A stretch of 64,000 nucleotides of DNA. Origin: Solirubrobacter phytolaccae (GTDB taxonomy: Bacteria > Actinomycetota > Thermoleophilia > Solirubrobacterales > Solirubrobacteraceae). A program made the position numbers and the translations under genes. Under the pieces are notes generated by a model, which did not search any database, had not been told where the DNA came from, and was given only the letters and a program-made list of their open reading frames with translations. Positions 34,612 through 42,600 of this stretch are shown here, piece after piece. The stretch is taken from positions 1-64,000 of the forward strand of contig NZ_JAPDDP010000019.1 in assembly GCF_027587195.1 (NCBI RefSeq), in the 5' to 3' direction. How positions within the stretch are numbered: position 1 is the first letter of the stretch; each line of letters starts with the position of its first letter.

Positions 34612-35142
34612 ATGCGCAGCATCCGTCAGCTCGTCGCCACGTCAGTCGTCGCCGTCTCCGCCTTCGCCGCCGCTCCGACGGTCGCCGAGGCCGCCGCGTG
34701 CAAGGGCGCCGACACCGTCCCGTCGGCCACGTCGCACGAGACCCACGCGACGCTCTGCCTGCTCAACGAGCAACGCCGCGCTCACGGCCTGCGCCCGCTG
34801 CGCCTCGACGGCAAGCTCAACCGCGCCGCCCGCGGCCACGCGCAGGACATGGTCGCCAAGCGCTACTTCGCGCACGAGTCCCGCAACGGCGCGACGTTCG
34901 CGACCCGCATCAAGCGCACGGGCTGGACCAAGGCCCGCCGCTCGTACTCGATGGGCGAGAACATCGCCTGGGGCGGCGGCTCGCTCGCCACGCCGCGCGA
35001 GATCGTCAAGAGCTGGATGAACAGCGCCGGCCACCGCGCGAACATCCTCGACCGCGGCTTCCGCTACATCGGCATCGGCATCGCCGCCGCCACGCCCGAG
35101 GGCGGCGCCGGGGCCACCTACGCCACCGACTTCGGCGGCTGA
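34612..35142 (+). CDS. Secreted CAP (SCP/PR1-like) domain protein
   Basis: A 176-aa exported protein. The signal peptide is residues 1-29 (MRSIRQLVATSVVAVSAFAA, cleavage after AEAAA). The CAP domain follows: LCLLNEQRRAHGLRPL near residue 49, HAQDMVAKRYFAHES near 81, MGENIAWGGG near 114 and WMNSAGHRANIL near 134. Bacterial CAP proteins are extracellular and act in cell-wall or surface roles that are poorly known. ATG 34612 follows an AGGGGG. Control by the upstream c-di-GMP riboswitch is very likely. Confidence 0.92.
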   Translation: MRSIRQLVATSVVAVSAFAAAPTVAEAAACKGADTVPSATSHETHATLCLLNEQRRAHGLRPLRLDGKLNRAARGHAQDMVAKRYFAHESRNGATFATRIKRTGWTKARRSYSMGENIAWGGGSLATPREIVKSWMNSAGHRANILDRGFRYIGIGIAAATPEGGAGATYATDFGG

Positions 35143-35169
35143 GTTCGCGCCCCCTTTAGGATTGGGGGC

Positions 35170-36609
35170 GTGGCGCGTGGTGAACCTGTCCGTCGGCGCC
35201 AGGCCGGGGTGCTCGTCGTAGGTGCGGCGGAACCCGAGATCCAGTCCTGGCTGAGAGCCGCGGGGCATCTCCCGCGGGCGGTTCGGCGTGTCTCGGCGGC
35301 CGGTGCGGCGCTGGAGGCCGAGCCGGTGGATCTCGTGATCGTGGACCGGGACTCGTCCGGCAAGGACGCGCCCGAGGTGTGCAGCGCGCTGCGCGAGGAC
35401 CCGCGGCTGGGTGACGCCTGGATGCTCGCGATCACGGTCGCCGCGAAGGGGCGGATGGCCGACTCGGTGCTCAACGCCGGCGCCGACGACTACCTGCACC
35501 GCCCGTTCACGCGCGCGGAGCTGATCGCGCGCACCCGGGCCGGGCTGCGCGCCGCGCAGGAGCGCTCGAACGACCGCATGCTGCGGACGCTGATGGAGAA
35601 CGTGCCGGGCGCGATCTACCGCTCCGCCTGGCACGCCGACCACCAGCTGGAGATGATCACCGACGAGATCGAGCGGATCTCCGGCTACCCGCCGCACAAC
35701 TTCCTCGCTTCGACGAAGCGGACGATCCTCACGCTGATCCACCCCGAGGACCTGACCGCCGTCATCGACGCGATCTCGCACTCCACCCCCGAGGAGCCGT
35801 TCGAGCTCGAGTACCGGATCGTCCGCGCCGACGGCGAGGTGCGCTGGGTGCTGGACCGCGGCCAGCTCGTCGCCGGCCCCGGCAACCGGCTGTGGCTGGA
35901 TGGCGCGATGTTCGACATCACCGAGCGCAAGGGGGCCGAGGAGGCCGCGCTGCGGCACGAGGTCGAAGCGGCAAGAACCGCGGAGCTGCGCGCCTCGCGC
36001 GCCCGCATCATCGACGCCGCCGACAAGGCGCGGCGCAAGATCGAGCGCGACCTCCACGACGGCGCCCAGCAGCGCATGGTGAGCCTCGTGCTCGACGTCC
36101 AGGTCGCCAAGCGGCGCTTCGCGAAGGACCCCACGGACATCGTCCCGTTCTTCGAGAAGCTCGGCAAGGACCTGCAGGAGGCGTCCGCGGAGCTGCGCGA
36201 GCTCGCGCGCGGGATCCATCCCGCCGTGCTCACCGAGCGTGGGCTCACCGCCGCGGTCGGCGCGGTCGCGGCGCGCTGCGTCGTGCCGGTCGAGGTGGTG
36301 GACGAGCTCGAGGCGCGGGTCCCGCCCGCCGTGGAGGCGACCGCCTACTTCACCGTCGCCGAGGCCCTGACGAACGTGGCCAAGTACGCGGAAGCGACCC
36401 ACGCGGTCGTCACTTTGACGCACACCGCCGAAGGGCTCGTGGTGGAAGTGCGCGACGACGGCATCGGTGGCGCGTCCACCGGCGGTGGCTCCGGGCTCAG
36501 TGGCCTCGCCGATCGGGTGGGTGCGCTCGACGGGACTTTGAGTGTGGATTCACCTGTGGGAGTTGGAACGTTGGTCCGCGCGGTGTTACCGGTGAACGGG
36601 GTAGGTTGA
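35170..36609 (+). CDS. REC-PAS-histidine kinase hybrid
   Basis: A 479-aa soluble kinase: a receiver domain at 12-125 (Asp59 in DLVIVDRDSSG, Lys-loop replaced by DYLHRPFT), a PAS domain at 140-255 (ENVPGAIYR to MFDITERKG), a HisKA_3 domain with His296 in IERDLHDGAQQRM, and a C-terminal HATPase (TVAEALTNVAKYAEATH, GIGGASTGGGSGLSGLADRV). There is no membrane segment. The receiver at the N-terminus suggests it is itself controlled by another kinase. It has no adjacent response regulator. The GTG at 35170 is 8 bp past a TAGGAT -10-like box (35157-35162). Confidence 0.88.
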   Translation: MARGEPVRRRQAGVLVVGAAEPEIQSWLRAAGHLPRAVRRVSAAGAALEAEPVDLVIVDRDSSGKDAPEVCSALREDPRLGDAWMLAITVAAKGRMADSVLNAGADDYLHRPFTRAELIARTRAGLRAAQERSNDRMLRTLMENVPGAIYRSAWHADHQLEMITDEIERISGYPPHNFLASTKRTILTLIHPEDLTAVIDAISHSTPEEPFELEYRIVRADGEVRWVLDRGQLVAGPGNRLWLDGAMFDITERKGAEEAALRHEVEAARTAELRASRARIIDAADKARRKIERDLHDGAQQRMVSLVLDVQVAKRRFAKDPTDIVPFFEKLGKDLQEASAELRELARGIHPAVLTERGLTAAVGAVAARCVVPVEVVDELEARVPPAVEATAYFTVAEALTNVAKYAEATHAVVTLTHTAEGLVVEVRDDGIGGASTGGGSGLSGLADRVGALDGTLSVDSPVGVGTLVRAVLPVNGVG

Positions 36610-36614
36610 GTGTG

Positions 36615-36944
36615 ATGGCCGATCGGCGAGTGGTGTATTCGAGCTCCGGTGGTGACCAGCGCAAGGCGCCGCCGGCGGACGCGGTCCGGGCGCGCGCGAA
36701 CGCGGGCGGCCGGGTGAAGGTCAAGCGCGAGGTCGCGGGCCGCCGCGGCAAGGGTGTGACGACCGTGTACGACCTGCCGCTGCGCGACCCGGAGCTCAAG
36801 GCGCTGGCCGGCAAGCTCAAGAAGCGCTGCGGCGTCGGCGGGTCCGTCAAGGACGGCGTGATCGAGCTGCAGGGTGACCACCGCGACGTGGTCATGGAAG
36901 TCCTGAAGGCCGAGGGCTACGACGTCGTGGCCGCCGGCGGCTGA
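36615..36944 (+). CDS. SUI1/eIF1-like translation factor (YciH family)
   Basis: A 109-aa protein. The SUI1 domain covers residues 35-105 (VKVKREVAGRRGKGVTTVYD, LKKRCGVGGSVKDGVIELQG, DHRDVVMEVLKAEGYDVV). The E. coli homologue YciH influences start-codon selection and is linked to stress translation. ATG 36615 sits 5 bp after the kinase stop, so the genes may be co-transcribed. Confidence 0.9.
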   Translation: MADRRVVYSSSGGDQRKAPPADAVRARANAGGRVKVKREVAGRRGKGVTTVYDLPLRDPELKALAGKLKKRCGVGGSVKDGVIELQGDHRDVVMEVLKAEGYDVVAAGG

Positions 36945-36981
36945 CACGGCTCGACGCGAGCGCGCCAACATTTGCCCACGG

Positions 36982-37010
36982 CGTGTTCACATGTTGACAT
37001 GATGAACACG
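36982..37010. terminator. Stem-loop between convergent genes
   Basis: CGTGTTCA (36982-36989) pairs with TGAACACG (37003-37010), and the inner CATG copies extend the stem with one bulged A around a TTGA loop. It lies in the 148-bp gap between the SUI1 gene and the convergent quinone-reductase gene, where a bidirectional terminator is expected. No T-run is seen; a protein-binding dyad is the alternative. Confidence 0.5.
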
Positions 37011-37092
37011 GCGCGGCACTGACCAGTTGCGCCTTCCGTCGGTCCGGCGGCGTGGACAACCTGGGAATAGGTCGCGCCGCCGGCCCGCGCCC

Positions 37093-38061
37093 TCAGCGGG
37101 TGAGGACCAGCTTGCCGAAGACGTCGCCGGCGGCGAGCGCCGCGAACGCGTCGCGGGCCTGCTCGAGCGGCAGCTCGGACTCGATCACCGGGCGCACGTC
37201 GCGCTCCACGCACAGGCGCACGAGCCGCTCGAGCTCGTCGCGCGTGCCCATGGTCGAGCCGACCACCGACAGCTGCAGGAAGAAGATCCGGTTCAGGCTC
37301 GCTTCCGGGTTCTGCCCGCTCGTCGCGCCGGAGATCACGAGCGTCCCGCCCGGCTTGAGCGACTTGAGCGAGTGGTCCCAGGTCGCGGCGCCGACGGTCT
37401 CGGCGACGACGTCGACGCGCTCGGGTAGGCGCGCGCCCGGCTCGAAGACGGCGTCGGCGCCCAGCGCGCGAGCACGTTCCCGCTTCTCCTCGGACCGTGA
37501 AGTCGCCCACACGCGCGCGCCCGCAGCCTGCGCGAGCACGATCAGCGCCGTCGCCACGCCGCCGCCCGCGCCCTGCACCAGCACCGTCGCGCCCGGCTGC
37601 AGCCCCGCCCGCGTGAACAGCATCCGGTAGGCGGTGAGCCACGCGGTCGGCAGGCAGGCGGCCTCCGCGAAGGACAGCTCCGGCGGCTTCGGCACGAGGT
37701 TGCGGCGCGGCACCCACACCGACTCGGCGAACGTGCCCGCGTGCACCTCGGAGAGGATCGAGCGGCGCGGGTCGAGCGTCTCGTCGCCGCGCCACTCGGG
37801 GTCCGAGACGACCGCGTGGACGACCACCTCGTTGCCGTCCTCGTCCACACCCGCGGCGTCGCAGCCGAGGATCATCGGCAGCGCGTCCGCCCGCAGGCCG
37901 ACGCCCCTCAGCGACCACAGGTCGTGGTGGTTGAGCGAGGCCGCGCGCACCTGCACGCGCGCCCACCCGTCGGGCACGCGGGACGGCTCGTCGACCTCGC
38001 CCACGATCAGCCCGGAGAGCGGATCGTCGGCGCTTAAAGACTTCGCGAAGACGGCGAGCAC
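37093..38061 (-). CDS. Zinc-less medium-chain dehydrogenase/quinone-reductase-like protein
   Basis: A 322-aa MDR-superfamily enzyme. SLNHHDLWSLRGVG near residue 38, ILGCDAAGVDEDGNEVV near residue 57, and the NADPH-binding QGAGGGVATALIVLA near residue 146 are characteristic. It is likely a quinone reductase or enoyl reductase that uses NADPH. The full set of structural zinc cysteines is absent. GTG 38061 is the start that fits the family N-terminus. It is divergent from the secreted glycosidase. Confidence 0.85.
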   Translation of the reverse strand: MLAVFAKSLSADDPLSGLIVGEVDEPSRVPDGWARVQVRAASLNHHDLWSLRGVGLRADALPMILGCDAAGVDEDGNEVVVHAVVSDPEWRGDETLDPRRSILSEVHAGTFAESVWVPRRNLVPKPPELSFAEAACLPTAWLTAYRMLFTRAGLQPGATVLVQGAGGGVATALIVLAQAAGARVWATSRSEEKRERARALGADAVFEPGARLPERVDVVAETVGAATWDHSLKSLKPGGTLVISGATSGQNPEASLNRIFFLQLSVVGSTMGTRDELERLVRLCVERDVRPVIESELPLEQARDAFAALAAGDVFGKLVLTR

Positions 38062-38101
38062 GCCTTGAGCGTACGCGCCGAAATGCCGACAAGCGTTGGA
38101 G

Positions 38102-39184
38102 ATGATCCGGAAGTTCGCCCTCCCCATTTCCCTCCTGACCCTTGTGCTCCCCGCGACCGCGCAGGCCGCTCCCCGGATGGAGTTCGCCCTCCAGGACGAC
38201 GCCGTCTTCGTCGAGCAGGCGTACATGCCGCGCGAGAAGGCGCTCGACCACGCCGCGGCGCTGGGCACGAAGCGCATCCGCGTGAACATCCTCTGGGCGC
38301 GTGCGCTCGTCAGCGGCGCCGACCACCGCACCCCGCCGGCGCAGGGCGCGCAGTACGACTTCTCCAAGATCGACGCGCTCCAGGCGGCCGCGGCCGCCAA
38401 GGGCATCAAGCTCCAGTTGACCCTTACAGGCCCGGCGCCGGCGTGGGCGACGAAGGACGGCAAGGTCGGCGCCAACCAGCCCGACCCGGTCAAGTTCGCC
38501 GCGTTCGTGCGCACCGCCGCCGCGCACTTCAAGGGCCGCGTCGACCGCTACTCCGTCTGGAACGAGCCGAACCTGAGCGCCTGGCTCGCGCCGAGCAGGA
38601 CCGCGCCGAAGCAGTACCGCGCCCTCTACAAGGCCGCCTACACGGCGATCAAGACCGTCGACCCGAACTCGAAGGTGCTGTTCGGCGAGCTCGCCCCGAA
38701 CCGCGACGGCCGCACGATCGCCCCGCTGAAGTTCATCCGCGAGGCCGCCCCGAAGAACGCGAGGCTCAAGGCCGACGGCCTCGCCCACCACCCGTACCAG
38801 TTCACGGTCGCCCCGAACAAGCCGACGGGCGGTCCGGAGGACGCGCCGATCAGCCAGCTGGCGCGCCTGACGAAGACGCTCGACCAGGTCGCGAAGCACA
38901 AGGGCCTGAGCACGCCCAAGGGCAAGGGCCTGGACCTCTACCTGACCGAGTTCGGCTACCTCAGCGCCGGCAACCGCGCCATCTCCCAGAGCGCCCGCGC
39001 CGCCTGGCTGCGCAAGTCCTACGCGATGCTGCGCGCAAACAAGCGCGTCAAGCAGGTCCTCCAGTTCCAGCTCGTCGACGGCCCCGCCGAGCAGCTCTGG
39101 CACACGGCGATCATCGACCACCACGGCCGCCCGATGGGCGCGTACGCGGGCCTGGTGAGCGCCGCAGCATCCATTGCGCGCTAG
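38102..39184 (+). CDS. Secreted clan-A glycoside hydrolase (GH39/GH5-like)
   Basis: A 360-aa exported protein. The signal peptide is MIRKFALPISLLTLVLPATA, with cleavage near residue 23 (AQA). The rest is a TIM barrel with KRIRVNILWARAL near residue 58, the acid/base glutamate in YSVWNEPNLSAWL near residue 155, and the nucleophile glutamate in YLTEFGYLS near residue 282. This two-glutamate pattern fits retaining clan-A glycosidases; the sugar substrate is unknown. ATG 38102 is preceded by TTGGAG. Confidence 0.85.
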   Translation: MIRKFALPISLLTLVLPATAQAAPRMEFALQDDAVFVEQAYMPREKALDHAAALGTKRIRVNILWARALVSGADHRTPPAQGAQYDFSKIDALQAAAAAKGIKLQLTLTGPAPAWATKDGKVGANQPDPVKFAAFVRTAAAHFKGRVDRYSVWNEPNLSAWLAPSRTAPKQYRALYKAAYTAIKTVDPNSKVLFGELAPNRDGRTIAPLKFIREAAPKNARLKADGLAHHPYQFTVAPNKPTGGPEDAPISQLARLTKTLDQVAKHKGLSTPKGKGLDLYLTEFGYLSAGNRAISQSARAAWLRKSYAMLRANKRVKQVLQFQLVDGPAEQLWHTAIIDHHGRPMGAYAGLVSAAASIAR

Positions 39185-39389
39185 GACCGGTACGCGTGAC
39201 CACACGCGATCGCTGGTGGTCGCCGGCGCCGGCTGGGGGCGCACGGTGACTGGAAGTGGGCTGGTGGCCCATGACCGGTCGCCGGGGGCCGCCAGGCGGT
39301 GATCGGCGGACGCCAGAATCGTGTGTGGGCGCGCGTGCCGGTCCAGGAGTAGCATCGCGAGCCCAGCGTCGACGGGGGAGGAGAGCCTC
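39185..39389 (+). promoter_or_regulatory. Upstream region of the alcohol dehydrogenase gene
   Basis: A 205-bp gap. A TAGCAT -10-like box at 39350-39355 is the best promoter sign, with no good -35 box. GGGGGAGGAGAG at 39375-39386 is the Shine-Dalgarno region for the GTG at 39390. Nothing else is recognised. Confidence 0.4.
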
Positions 39390-40502
39390 GTGAAGACCAA
39401 GGCAGCGATGTTGCGCGACACCGGCTTGGACTGGGAGATCGCCGAGCTCGAGCTCGACGAGCCTAAGGCCAACGAGGTGTTGATCCGGTGGGTGGCCGCG
39501 GGTCTGTGCCACTCGGACGAGCACCTGCGCCACGGCGACATCGTCCCGCGCTTCCCGATCGTCGGCGGTCACGAAGGGGCGGGGGTGATCGAGAAGTGCG
39601 GCCCGGGCGTGAGCCGGGTCAAGGAGGGCGACCACGTCGTCACCTCGTTCCTGCCGGTCTGCGGGCACTGCCGCTGGTGCGCGACGGGCCACTCGAACAT
39701 CTGCGACTACGGCGCGACGATCCTCGACGGCTGCCTGCCCGACGGCACGTTCCGCTTCCACAGCAACGGCTCCGACGTGGGCGCGATGTGCATGCTCGGC
39801 TCCTTCAGCCAGTACTCGGTGATCTCCGAGACGAGCTGCGTGTCCGTGGACAAGGACCTGCCGCTCGACGTCGTCGTGCTCGTCGGCTGCGGCGTGCCGA
39901 CGGGCTGGTGCTCCTCGGTCTACGCGGCCGACGTCACGCCCGGCGAGACGGTCGTCATCTACGGGATCGGCGGGATCGGCGCCAACGCCGTCCAGGGCGC
40001 CGCCCACGCCGGCGCGGCGAACGTGATCGCGGTGGACCCGCTCGCCAACAAGCGCGAGGCCGCCGAGGACCTGGGCGCCACGCACACCGCGGCCAGCGCC
40101 GAGGAGGCGCACGAGATCGCGCAGGAGCTGACCCGCGGGGTCGGCGCCGACAAGGCGATCATCACCGTCGACATCGTCAACGAGGAGGTCGTCGGCAACG
40201 CCGTCAACGCCATCCGCAAGGGCGGGACGGCCGTGATCACCGGCCTGGCGGACCCGAACAAGGTCACGGTCCAGCTCTCGGGCGCCGTGATGACGCTCTA
40301 CGAGAAGACGGTCAAGGGCACGCTGTTCGGCTCGGGCAACCCGATGTACGACATCCGCAACCTGATCGGCCTCTACCAGGCGGGCAAGCTCAAGCTCGAC
40401 GAGCTGATCACGAACCGCTACGCCCTCGAGGACATCGGCCAGGGCTTCCAGGACATGCTCGACGGCAAGAACATCCGAGGCGTGGTCGTCCACGAGCACT
40501 GA
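39390..40502 (+). CDS. NDMA-dependent (mycofactocin-type) alcohol dehydrogenase
   Basis: A 370-aa zinc alcohol dehydrogenase. The catalytic zinc site is GLCHSDEHL near residue 39 with GGHEGAGVIE near residue 61. The structural zinc cysteines are CGHCRWCATGHSNIC near residue 90. The cofactor fold is IYGIGGIGANAVQGAAHAGA near residue 190. The long insert and sequence match the nicotinoprotein-like family that holds NADH tightly and passes electrons to mycofactocin or to N,N-dimethyl-4-nitrosoaniline in assays. No mycofactocin genes are in the window. Confidence 0.9.
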   Translation: MKTKAAMLRDTGLDWEIAELELDEPKANEVLIRWVAAGLCHSDEHLRHGDIVPRFPIVGGHEGAGVIEKCGPGVSRVKEGDHVVTSFLPVCGHCRWCATGHSNICDYGATILDGCLPDGTFRFHSNGSDVGAMCMLGSFSQYSVISETSCVSVDKDLPLDVVVLVGCGVPTGWCSSVYAADVTPGETVVIYGIGGIGANAVQGAAHAGAANVIAVDPLANKREAAEDLGATHTAASAEEAHEIAQELTRGVGADKAIITVDIVNEEVVGNAVNAIRKGGTAVITGLADPNKVTVQLSGAVMTLYEKTVKGTLFGSGNPMYDIRNLIGLYQAGKLKLDELITNRYALEDIGQGFQDMLDGKNIRGVVVHEH

Positions 40503-40563
40503 CGCCTCAACGCTGCTGGCGCGGGTCGACGAGCAGATCGTCGGCCTGCGCCGTGAGGCCGAG

Positions 40564-41409
40564 GTGCTGACGGCGAGCCTCACCGCGGGTCTGCACGTCG
40601 TGCTGGAGGGCCCGCCCGGGACGGGGAAGTCGACGCTGCTGCGTGCCGTCGCGCAGGCGGCGGGGCTCGGCATGGAGTTCGTGGAGGGCAACGCGGAGCT
40701 GACGCCCGCGCGGCTGGTCGGCCACCACGACCCGGCGCTCGTGCTCGAGACGGGCTACACGCCGGACATCTTCGTCGACGGCCCGCTGGCGACCGCGCTG
40801 CGCGAGGGGCATCTGCTCTACATCGAGGAGCTCAACCGGGTCCCGGAGGAGACGCTCAACGTGCTCGTCGGCGCGCTCGCGGAGGGCGAGATCCATGTGC
40901 CGCGGCTCGGCCGCATCGTCGCCGGCCCGGGCTTCCGGCTGATCGCCGCGATGAACCCGTTCGACGCCGTCGGGACCGCGCGCGTGTCGCAGGCCATCGC
41001 CGACCGCATGTGCCGGATCGCGATCGGCTACCAGGACGCGGTGGGGGAGCGGCGGATCGTGAAGGCCGTGGCCGGCGTGGACGGCGCGCTGCCCGCCGCC
41101 GCCGTGGAGCTCACCCGGCTCACGCGCGAGCACGCCCAGGTCCGCATGGGCGCTTCGGTGCGTGGCGCGATCGATCTCGTCCGCCTCGCCACGGGGCTGG
41201 CCGCGCTGCGCGGGGAGGGGGAGGCCGCGCCGGGCGACGCGACGTTCGCCGACGCCGCCGTCGCCGCGCTCTCCGGCCGCCTGCGGCTCGACGAGGGCTG
41301 TGAGCGCACTCCGGAGGACATCGTGCTCGAGCTCCTCGAGCGCCTGAAGCCTCGACCCAAGGATCAGCCGCCGGGAAAAGCGACGGCGCCGGAGCGGCGC
41401 CCGACCTGA
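40564..41409 (+). CDS. MoxR-type AAA+ ATPase
   Basis: A 281-aa ATPase as counted from GTG 40564: Walker A EGPPGTGKSTLLRAV (residues 15-29), Walker B LLYIEELNRVPEE (near 81), sensor IAAMNPFDAVG (near 129). MoxR proteins act as chaperones together with VWA proteins to load cofactors or assemble complexes. A GAGG lies 7 nt before this GTG. However, the 17 codons before it (LLARVDEQIVGLRREAE) look like the conserved MoxR N-terminus, so the true start may be a CTG at 40513 or 40516; no ATG, GTG or TTG is in frame there. It is coupled to the VWA gene. Confidence 0.85.
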   Translation: MLTASLTAGLHVVLEGPPGTGKSTLLRAVAQAAGLGMEFVEGNAELTPARLVGHHDPALVLETGYTPDIFVDGPLATALREGHLLYIEELNRVPEETLNVLVGALAEGEIHVPRLGRIVAGPGFRLIAAMNPFDAVGTARVSQAIADRMCRIAIGYQDAVGERRIVKAVAGVDGALPAAAVELTRLTREHAQVRMGASVRGAIDLVRLATGLAALRGEGEAAPGDATFADAAVAALSGRLRLDEGCERTPEDIVLELLERLKPRPKDQPPGKATAPERRPT

Positions 41410-42437
41410 GCGAGGACGCCGCCGGCGAAGAGAACGGGGACGGCGCCCGGCGGCGTCGTCAAGCCCGTGCGACGGGCCGCGTCGGCGCCGGACCGCCACC
41501 CGGCGCGGCCGGGCGGGCCGTCGGTGGCGCCGAGGCCCGCGCCGTCGTCCGGGATCGCGGCCGCCGGACGCTCGCCCGCCCGCAGCTCGAACGCCGCCAC
41601 GCGCAGCTCGCTCGGGTCTCGCCCCAGGTCGGAACGCTCGACGAGGACGCGCTCGGGACGCTCCTGCGCGAGGACGCCGACGCCGCGCTCGCGCTGCTCG
41701 CGGACCTCGCCGCCGCGACCGACCCGCAGCTCCGTGCGCAGGCTCGACGGCTCGCGGCTCGGGTCTTCGTCCGGGCGGGACGGCTCGGCGCGGCGAACAC
41801 GCGGGGCTATCGGCGGCTGACGCCGCACCGGGGCGCGGGGGAGGGCGACCTCGACCTCGACCTGACCCTTGAGGTTGCGGGCGGAAGGCCGCGCCACGCC
41901 GACGATCTCGTTGTTCGTCGCTGGGCGGCGCCGAAGCGCGCGCTGTGCCTGGTCGTCGACCACAGCGGCTCGATGGAGGGCCACGCGGTCGGGCTCGCGG
42001 CGATGGCCGCCGCCGCTGTGGTTCTCGCGCGCGCGGAACGTGCGTCCACGAGCGTGATCGCCTTCGCCAAGGACGCGCTCGTGCTCCAGGCGCAGGGCGA
42101 GACGCGCCCGCCCGCGGCCCTCGTGGACGACCTGCTGTCGCTGCGGGGCAAGGGCCGCACCGACCTGGCCCTGGCCCTCCGCACAGCCTCGACCCAGCTG
42201 AACCGCCAGTCAGGTGCCGAACGCGTGGTCATCGTGCTGTCCGACTGCCGCCCGACGGCCGGATCGGACCCGCTCACGGCGCTGTCGGGCCTGGACCGGG
42301 TCGACGTGCTCGGCAGCAGCGACGACCCGGAATCCGTGCGCTGCGGCCAACTGCTGGCTTCACGCGCGCGAGGTTGTTACCGGTCTGCGACGACCTACGT
42401 CCGATTGCAGTCCGGGCTGATTACGCTGCTCTCCTGA
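41406..42437 (+). CDS. VWA-domain partner of the MoxR ATPase, CTG start
   Basis: A 343-aa protein if begun at the CTG of a CTGA overlap with the moxR stop. The frame is open and protein-like throughout, while the first ATG, GTG or TTG (41973) falls inside the metal-binding site, so a normal start would break the domain. The MIDAS motif DHSGS begins at Asp185 (VVDHSGSMEG), with the later Thr loop GKGRTDLALAL and the VIVLSDCRPT segment. The N-terminal 180 residues are Arg-rich and helical, as in CoxE/ChlD-like proteins. It likely works with the MoxR ATPase in assembly of a cofactor or complex. Confidence 0.78.
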   Translation: MSEDAAGEENGDGARRRRQARATGRVGAGPPPGAAGRAVGGAEARAVVRDRGRRTLARPQLERRHAQLARVSPQVGTLDEDALGTLLREDADAALALLADLAAATDPQLRAQARRLAARVFVRAGRLGAANTRGYRRLTPHRGAGEGDLDLDLTLEVAGGRPRHADDLVVRRWAAPKRALCLVVDHSGSMEGHAVGLAAMAAAAVVLARAERASTSVIAFAKDALVLQAQGETRPPAALVDDLLSLRGKGRTDLALALRTASTQLNRQSGAERVVIVLSDCRPTAGSDPLTALSGLDRVDVLGSSDDPESVRCGQLLASRARGCYRSATTYVRLQSGLITLLS

Positions 42438-42470
42438 AGAAAGCGTGGAGGGATCTGGACGAATGGTGGC

Positions 42471-42500
42471 TTGACGTCACCGTCGCAGCCGGGTTACCTT
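42471..42500 (+). promoter_or_regulatory. Promoter of the secreted-protein cassette
   Basis: TTGACG (42471-42476) and TTACCT (42494-42499) are 17 bp apart; an 18-bp reading gives TACCTT. This leaves a leader of about 95 nt before the GTG at 42601, where GCAGGAGGGAGA provides a Shine-Dalgarno sequence. Confidence 0.55.
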
Positions 42501-42600
42501 CGCCGCACTCGGGGTGTGACGCGCCTCAACGGGGAGATGCGCGTCCTACGATGCTCCGCTCGGTCAACTACGGGTCCATGCAGTTCTTGCAGGAGGGAGA

